A stretch of 64,000 bases of DNA from Rhodospirillaceae bacterium (GTDB taxonomy: Bacteria; Pseudomonadota; Alphaproteobacteria; Rhodospirillales; UBA2165), in assembly GCA_018649725.1 (NCBI GenBank), contig JABIHH010000063.1:62001-126000 (forward strand), read 5' to 3'. Positions 60,408 to 64,000 of the stretch are shown here, one piece after another; position 1 is the first letter of the stretch; each line of letters begins with the position of its first letter. The notes under the pieces are model-generated. The model was given only the letters and a program-made list of their open reading frames with translations, had not been told where the DNA came from and did not search any database. A program made the position numbers and the translations under genes.

Positions 60408-61634
60408 TTAAGCCGCCTTCGAAGACTTAATCCCACGCACTTTCGGCTTGAGGTCGTTGCGGCAGAAGGCATGGAGGAAGCAGGTTTTTTCGCCAACCCG
60501 CAAGATTTCCTGAGCGACGTCGTCACCAGCACCGGTTTCCATATAAACGTGCGTTTCGACGGCCTGGGCGACGCCCGCTTCGCCAGTACCACCAGACGCG
60601 CCGCCAAGAGAAAAGTGGGTATCCTGGATGATGCTGTAATTATGAAGCGGCAATTTTGCCATGTGGGAATAACGCCCCATCTGGGTCATAAAACAAAGAC
60701 CGATACCAGCCGAGATCAATGACGCGGCATCTGGGGCTCTTCCGCCATTATTTTTTTGGCTGCCAAAGCCTTCGCCTTCATCAGAGAGATAGCGCCAGCT
60801 CGGCACGGCATTTGAAAATTGTTCTTTATGAATTTCCTTCACCCCATCAGGTCTTTGCACACATCGGGTGTGCATGTGGAGCAGGAGCTTATCATCGTCC
60901 AACTCGGGCGATGGGATGCGGGTTTTAACCAGCGCCTCGATGGCTGCTTCGTCTTCTTCCATCAAGCGGATGAGGTCCGGCACTGCCGGGCTGTTTTCGG
61001 CGGCTTTGAGATTTGGAAAATTATCGCCCGGATTGGCAAAAGGTTTCCGGCCCAACGGCGTCACATGTTCGGGCGTCAGCACCTTACCGTTGTGCACCAG
61101 GGTGAAGAGGCTCGGCAATTCACCTCGAGCCAGACCGTTCAGCGGCGAGGCTGCTACTGCCTGATATAAAAGCTCGTTCAGAGTTTGATCATCACAATCC
61201 GCATCGCAAAGAATTTGCAGTTCCGGCGGCAAAGCTTCGCTGCTCATGCTGCCTTGGCGAAAATCGCCTTCGCGGAAATAAAGATTATCGAGTACGACTT
61301 CAAGATTTCCGAGCGCAATGCCACGTTGTTCAGCCAGCGCTGTGATCTCGTTCGTATAAGATGCAATCATGCCGGCACTCAGATAAGTAAGCGGGTTCGG
61401 GGCCTTGTTATGGCCGCCGAGATGCACCCCTTCATCGCAGGCAAAGCGCCAAGCGGTACCGGTCGCAGCCGAGACAACGACGGCCTCTTTTTGCATGCCG
61501 CCTTCAAGCGCACGTACCCAGGTACGGATTGATTGGCCATGTGGATTGGGCGGCACGGGAAATCCAGCTTCTGTTGCATTGCCCACAATATAATAAAGCG
61601 GCTCGCCCATTTTTTCGAGAGGCGTTTTGGTCAT
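60408..61634 (-). CDS. Tandem OsmC-like protein, first half degenerate
   Basis: The 408-residue protein has two OsmC-like halves. The C-terminal half (about 270-395) is complete: LISAGIGLCFMTQMGRYSHMAKLP carries the first redox Cys, and GEKTCFLHAFCR the second. The N-terminal half (about 55-200), GGHNKAPNPLTYLSAGMIASYTNEITALAEQRGIAL, has the same helix pattern but no cysteine at either place, so only half of the protein can act as a thiol peroxidase (Ohr/OsmC type). A tandem arrangement mimics the homodimer of single-domain members. Neighbours are an LsrF-like aldolase and a bifunctional aldolase/dehydrogenase, which gives no clear peroxide link. Confidence 0.8.
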   Translation of the reverse strand: MTKTPLEKMGEPLYYIVGNATEAGFPVPPNPHGQSIRTWVRALEGGMQKEAVVVSAATGTAWRFACDEGVHLGGHNKAPNPLTYLSAGMIASYTNEITALAEQRGIALGNLEVVLDNLYFREGDFRQGSMSSEALPPELQILCDADCDDQTLNELLYQAVAASPLNGLARGELPSLFTLVHNGKVLTPEHVTPLGRKPFANPGDNFPNLKAAENSPAVPDLIRLMEEDEAAIEALVKTRIPSPELDDDKLLLHMHTRCVQRPDGVKEIHKEQFSNAVPSWRYLSDEGEGFGSQKNNGGRAPDAASLISAGIGLCFMTQMGRYSHMAKLPLHNYSIIQDTHFSLGGASGGTGEAGVAQAVETHVYMETGAGDDVAQEILRVGEKTCFLHAFCRNDLKPKVRGIKSSKAA

Positions 61635-61658
61635 AAAAATTCCTTAAAATATTAATGT

Positions 61659-63668
61659 TTATCTAAGAGCTGCCGCGATGTTGCCGCCATCGACGGTGAT
61701 CACGGCAGCCGTGGTTTTGGGCGAGAGTGCCAGATCGACAAATGCTTTAGCGACGTCTTCGGCGGTGACCTCTTCGCCGAGTAAATTACCGCTCATGTAA
61801 TCATCTTGGCTCAAGGACCGCGCTTTGGATCGGGACGCGATCATATCATCGGTTAAGAGACCGGAGCGGATGCGATCGGCATTAACGGCGTTGGACGTAA
61901 TACCATCCTTGCCGTGATCGACGGCATATTGCCGCATCAGAAATAATGTTGCGGCTTTGGGTAATCCATAGGGGCCAAAATCAGCGCCGGGATTGACCGC
62001 TTGTTTGGACGTGTTGAACAGCAAGCGCCCGCCCAGCCCTTGTGCCCGCATCACCCGGACAGCATTTTGCGCAATGCTCTGATGGGCGAAAAAGTTGAGC
62101 TCAAAGCTTTTGCGGATCACCGCGTCATCGACCGTGCCAATCTCTCCCTGCCACGCCGCACCGGCATTGGAGACAACAATATCAACACCGCCAAAGCGCT
62201 GGCATGCCTGATCGAAGGCGCGCCTGACGTCTTTCGGATTGGTCACATCGCAGGCCAGACCCAGGGCCTGACCGAGACCACCAATATCTGCGGCAACGGC
62301 CTCAGCTGCTGTGGCATTGAGATCGAGCACGACAACGGCGGCTCCTTGATCAGCGAAGGCCGCAGCTGTTGCGGCTCCAATGCCTGAGCCGCCGCCCGTA
62401 ACCACGGCAATTTGACCTTGCAACGCTTTTGCTGGCGCCGCGCCGAGCTTGGCGGCTTCTGGCGACCAATATTCAATGTCAAAAATAGCCGCTTCGCTCG
62501 CCGGACGGTAGCGGCCGATCGCTTCGGCAGCGGTAATAACATCAACATTTACTTCGGCTAAATCAGCCGCAATGCCAGCATCACGCAGGCTCCTACCAAC
62601 ACCAAAAAGCCCAAGCCCCGGCACCAGGACGACGCGCGGGCCAGCATCCCGCACGATTTTCTCGCCGTTATGGCGCTGATTGTTTTTAACATAGGTGTTG
62701 AGATAGGCGGTCTCAAAGCGATCAGCGGCTTTATCGGTCTGAGCGCTAAAATCTGCCCGTTTTGCATCCGGGGCCGGGAGGATAAGCGGCTTCGGTTTGG
62801 TCCAAACAACATGATCTGGCGTCACCGGCCCAGCTGCGCCATAACGGCGGAGCTCTTTGCCATTGACGAAATTCTTGATCGCCGTGCTGGTTCTGAAATC
62901 CAGCACCCAACCCGGACCCAAGGCGCCTCGAACAATCGGAGCAGCTTCGGCAAGGGGCAGGATTTTTTGCGGCAGCTTGGCTGGAGCAAAACCTTTTTTG
63001 CGCTTTTTCTTGAGCGCCGCCTCGGCCAAACTGACCATTCGGATCATGGCGTCATAGGCTTCCTTCGCGGTCTCTCCAAATGTGAACAGCCCGTGCTTCA
63101 TAAAGACCAGGCCTTCGATATCGGGATTTTTACGGCGCGCTTCAGCCGCTTTTTTGGCGAGCGCAAAGCCCGACATGGCATAAGGCAGCACGGCCACTTT
63201 TGGCCCAAAAGCTTTTTGGCACCGTTTTGCCCCATCCGCCTGATTGGTGAGCGCCAAGACCGCATTTGAATGGGTGTGGCTGACATATTTATCTGGCAAA
63301 AAGGCATGCAGCAGCGTCTCAACCGATGGATTGAGCGCATCAGGATCGAGTTTGGCAGCGCGCAAGGATTTCATCATCTGCTCATCAGATAAGCTGTCCA
63401 GTACTTCGAGCTCAGAAAGACCCTCAAGATCGAGCGCCGGAAACCCCGCCGGCTCGATTGTCGCCAGATCGGAGCCACTGCCTTTGACATAGAGGATGTC
63501 GTCTTTGGTTTTGACCGAGGTGTTGCCGCCGCCATGCAGCACGAGGCCCGGCACTCCGCCTAATAAATGTGAGGCATAGACACAAAGTGCCAGATCCTGG
63601 GGGGTTTTTTGCTTGCGCGCCCGGCCGATTGCCGTCTTTGCCGCTTTGTCAGAATATTGATTTTTCAT
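61659..63668 (-). CDS. Bifunctional class II aldolase / short-chain dehydrogenase (RhaD/RhaE-like)
   Basis: The 669-residue protein fuses two enzymes. Residues 1 to about 400 form a class II (RhaD/FucA-type) aldolase, with zinc-type His in KYVSHTHSNAVLAL and MKHGLFTFG, and phosphate-binding LVLHGGGNTSVK near the start. Residues about 420-669 form an SDR: VVTGGGSGIGAATAAAF (cofactor loop), SNAGAAWQG, and the Ser-Tyr-Lys set in LLFNTSKQAV and YGLPKAAT, with DGGNIAAALR at the end. Relatives use rhamnulose 1-phosphate and lactaldehyde, or similar deoxysugar products. It is 24 bases upstream of the OsmC-like gene on the same strand. Confidence 0.93.
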   Translation of the reverse strand: MKNQYSDKAAKTAIGRARKQKTPQDLALCVYASHLLGGVPGLVLHGGGNTSVKTKDDILYVKGSGSDLATIEPAGFPALDLEGLSELEVLDSLSDEQMMKSLRAAKLDPDALNPSVETLLHAFLPDKYVSHTHSNAVLALTNQADGAKRCQKAFGPKVAVLPYAMSGFALAKKAAEARRKNPDIEGLVFMKHGLFTFGETAKEAYDAMIRMVSLAEAALKKKRKKGFAPAKLPQKILPLAEAAPIVRGALGPGWVLDFRTSTAIKNFVNGKELRRYGAAGPVTPDHVVWTKPKPLILPAPDAKRADFSAQTDKAADRFETAYLNTYVKNNQRHNGEKIVRDAGPRVVLVPGLGLFGVGRSLRDAGIAADLAEVNVDVITAAEAIGRYRPASEAAIFDIEYWSPEAAKLGAAPAKALQGQIAVVTGGGSGIGAATAAAFADQGAAVVVLDLNATAAEAVAADIGGLGQALGLACDVTNPKDVRRAFDQACQRFGGVDIVVSNAGAAWQGEIGTVDDAVIRKSFELNFFAHQSIAQNAVRVMRAQGLGGRLLFNTSKQAVNPGADFGPYGLPKAATLFLMRQYAVDHGKDGITSNAVNADRIRSGLLTDDMIASRSKARSLSQDDYMSGNLLGEEVTAEDVAKAFVDLALSPKTTAAVITVDGGNIAAALR

Positions 63669-63797
63669 AAACCCGAGTGTGCCGGAAAATTTCGCTCACC
63701 GGAAGGTGAATAGTTAATCTTGGCGATTTTTTTCATTGGGACTACCATAAGCTTGATTTCAGACTATATTTTCTGGAATAACTTAAGCGGATATCAA

Positions 63798-64000
63798 ATG
63801 GATCAGTTTTTAGAATCATCAACCGACTACGTGCTTTCAGTCGAACCAGTGGCCGAAACCATCCGGGTCGAATTTGGCGGCGAGACCGTTGCCGAAACCG
63901 ATCGGGCCCTGCAACTTCATGAGGCCCGCTACGCGCCGGTGTATTATATTCCCCTAGAAGACGTTGATCCGCGCTTTGTCGAGAAATCTGAAAAAACCAC
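63798..64000 (+). CDS. DUF427 domain protein, 3'-truncated by window edge
   Basis: An open frame starts at ATG 63798 and runs off the end. It reads MDQFLESSTDYVLSVEPVAE, then IRVEFGGETVAETDRALQLHEARYAPVYYIPLEDVDPRF, a clear DUF427 sequence (small beta-tandem domain, often 90-120 residues, sometimes duplicated). The family has no known activity. It is divergent from the bifunctional aldolase gene, 130 bases away. No terminator of the frame is seen, so length is unknown. Confidence 0.85.
   Translation, partial: MDQFLESSTDYVLSVEPVAETIRVEFGGETVAETDRALQLHEARYAPVYYIPLEDVDPRFVEKSEKT

Overview
The window looks like one stretch of chromosome from a free-living, probably marine, alphaproteobacterium. 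It has roughly half G+C by eye, tightly packed genes on both strands, and many overlapping start/stop junctions. The alphaproteobacterial signs are an MmcB DNA-repair protein, the long two-domain form of dCTP deaminase, a type A RNase P RNA, GANTC sites inside a DnaA-box cluster, and a ROSE-like leader on an hsp20 gene. The assignment is an inference from gene content. I saw no tRNA, rRNA, CRISPR array, insertion sequence or prophage.

Layout. 1-4.3 kb: the tail of a decayed feruloyl-CoA-synthase-like gene, a J-domain protein, a 1.2-kb AT-rich gene-free stretch, DUF1223 and GYD proteins. 4.3-16.4 kb: a lipoprotein and catabolic genes (CaiB-type CoA transferase, gamma-carbonic anhydrase, MFS exporter, HpaB-type flavin monooxygenase, D-2-hydroxyacid dehydrogenase, EamA permease, cytosolic reductive-dehalogenase-like protein, GlcD-type FAD oxidase, CPA2 antiporter). 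16.5-22 kb: envelope and stress genes (a YHS protein interrupted by UGA, lipoprotein, EamA permease, Hsp20 with a probable RNA thermometer, coiled-coil protein, MscS channel). 22-29 kb: a degradative block (SMP-30 lactonase, ABM monooxygenase, acyl-CoA ligase, ChaC, GntR/FCD regulator divergent from a sulfatase, two VOC proteins). 29-38 kb: a receiver-pentapeptide protein, a SPINDLY-type glycosyltransferase, YjbQ, MmcB, an Ada-like methyltransferase, a YgjP-type peptidase, YcgN, SCO, CobD, TfoX and RHH proteins. 38-54 kb: AsmA, two coupled MFS transporters, a fused hydantoinase/oxoprolinase, a glycine-zipper protein, DUF3750, a second SPINDLY-type enzyme, a DjlA-like co-chaperone, an EamA permease and an amidase. 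54-64 kb: GNAT, a CigR/RcnB-like protein, a PleD-like diguanylate cyclase, rnpB, dienelactone hydrolase, dcd, a DnaA-box cluster, and a sugar-phosphate group (LsrF-like aldolase, OsmC-like protein, bifunctional aldolase/dehydrogenase), ending in a partial DUF427 gene.

Most notable observations. (1) In a YHS-domain gene (16538-17074) an in-frame UGA stands exactly where the family has the Cys of YGGYC. The frame stays open for 72 more codons of YHS-like sequence, and a hairpin fitting bacterial SECIS rules follows, so this is a candidate selenoprotein. (2) Three DnaA boxes abut head-to-tail, with one more consensus box, one near-consensus box and three GANTC sites, in the 196-bp gap at 59214-59409. 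This is a candidate replication origin or DnaA-control region. (3) The hsp20 Shine-Dalgarno lies in a hairpin with a ROSE-type UCGCU strand and a bulged G. (4) A receiver domain with Asp-to-Glu at the phosphorylation site is fused to pentapeptide repeats.

Start codons were moved inward from the longest open frame where a ribosome binding site or signal peptide supported it; these cases are stated in the entries.
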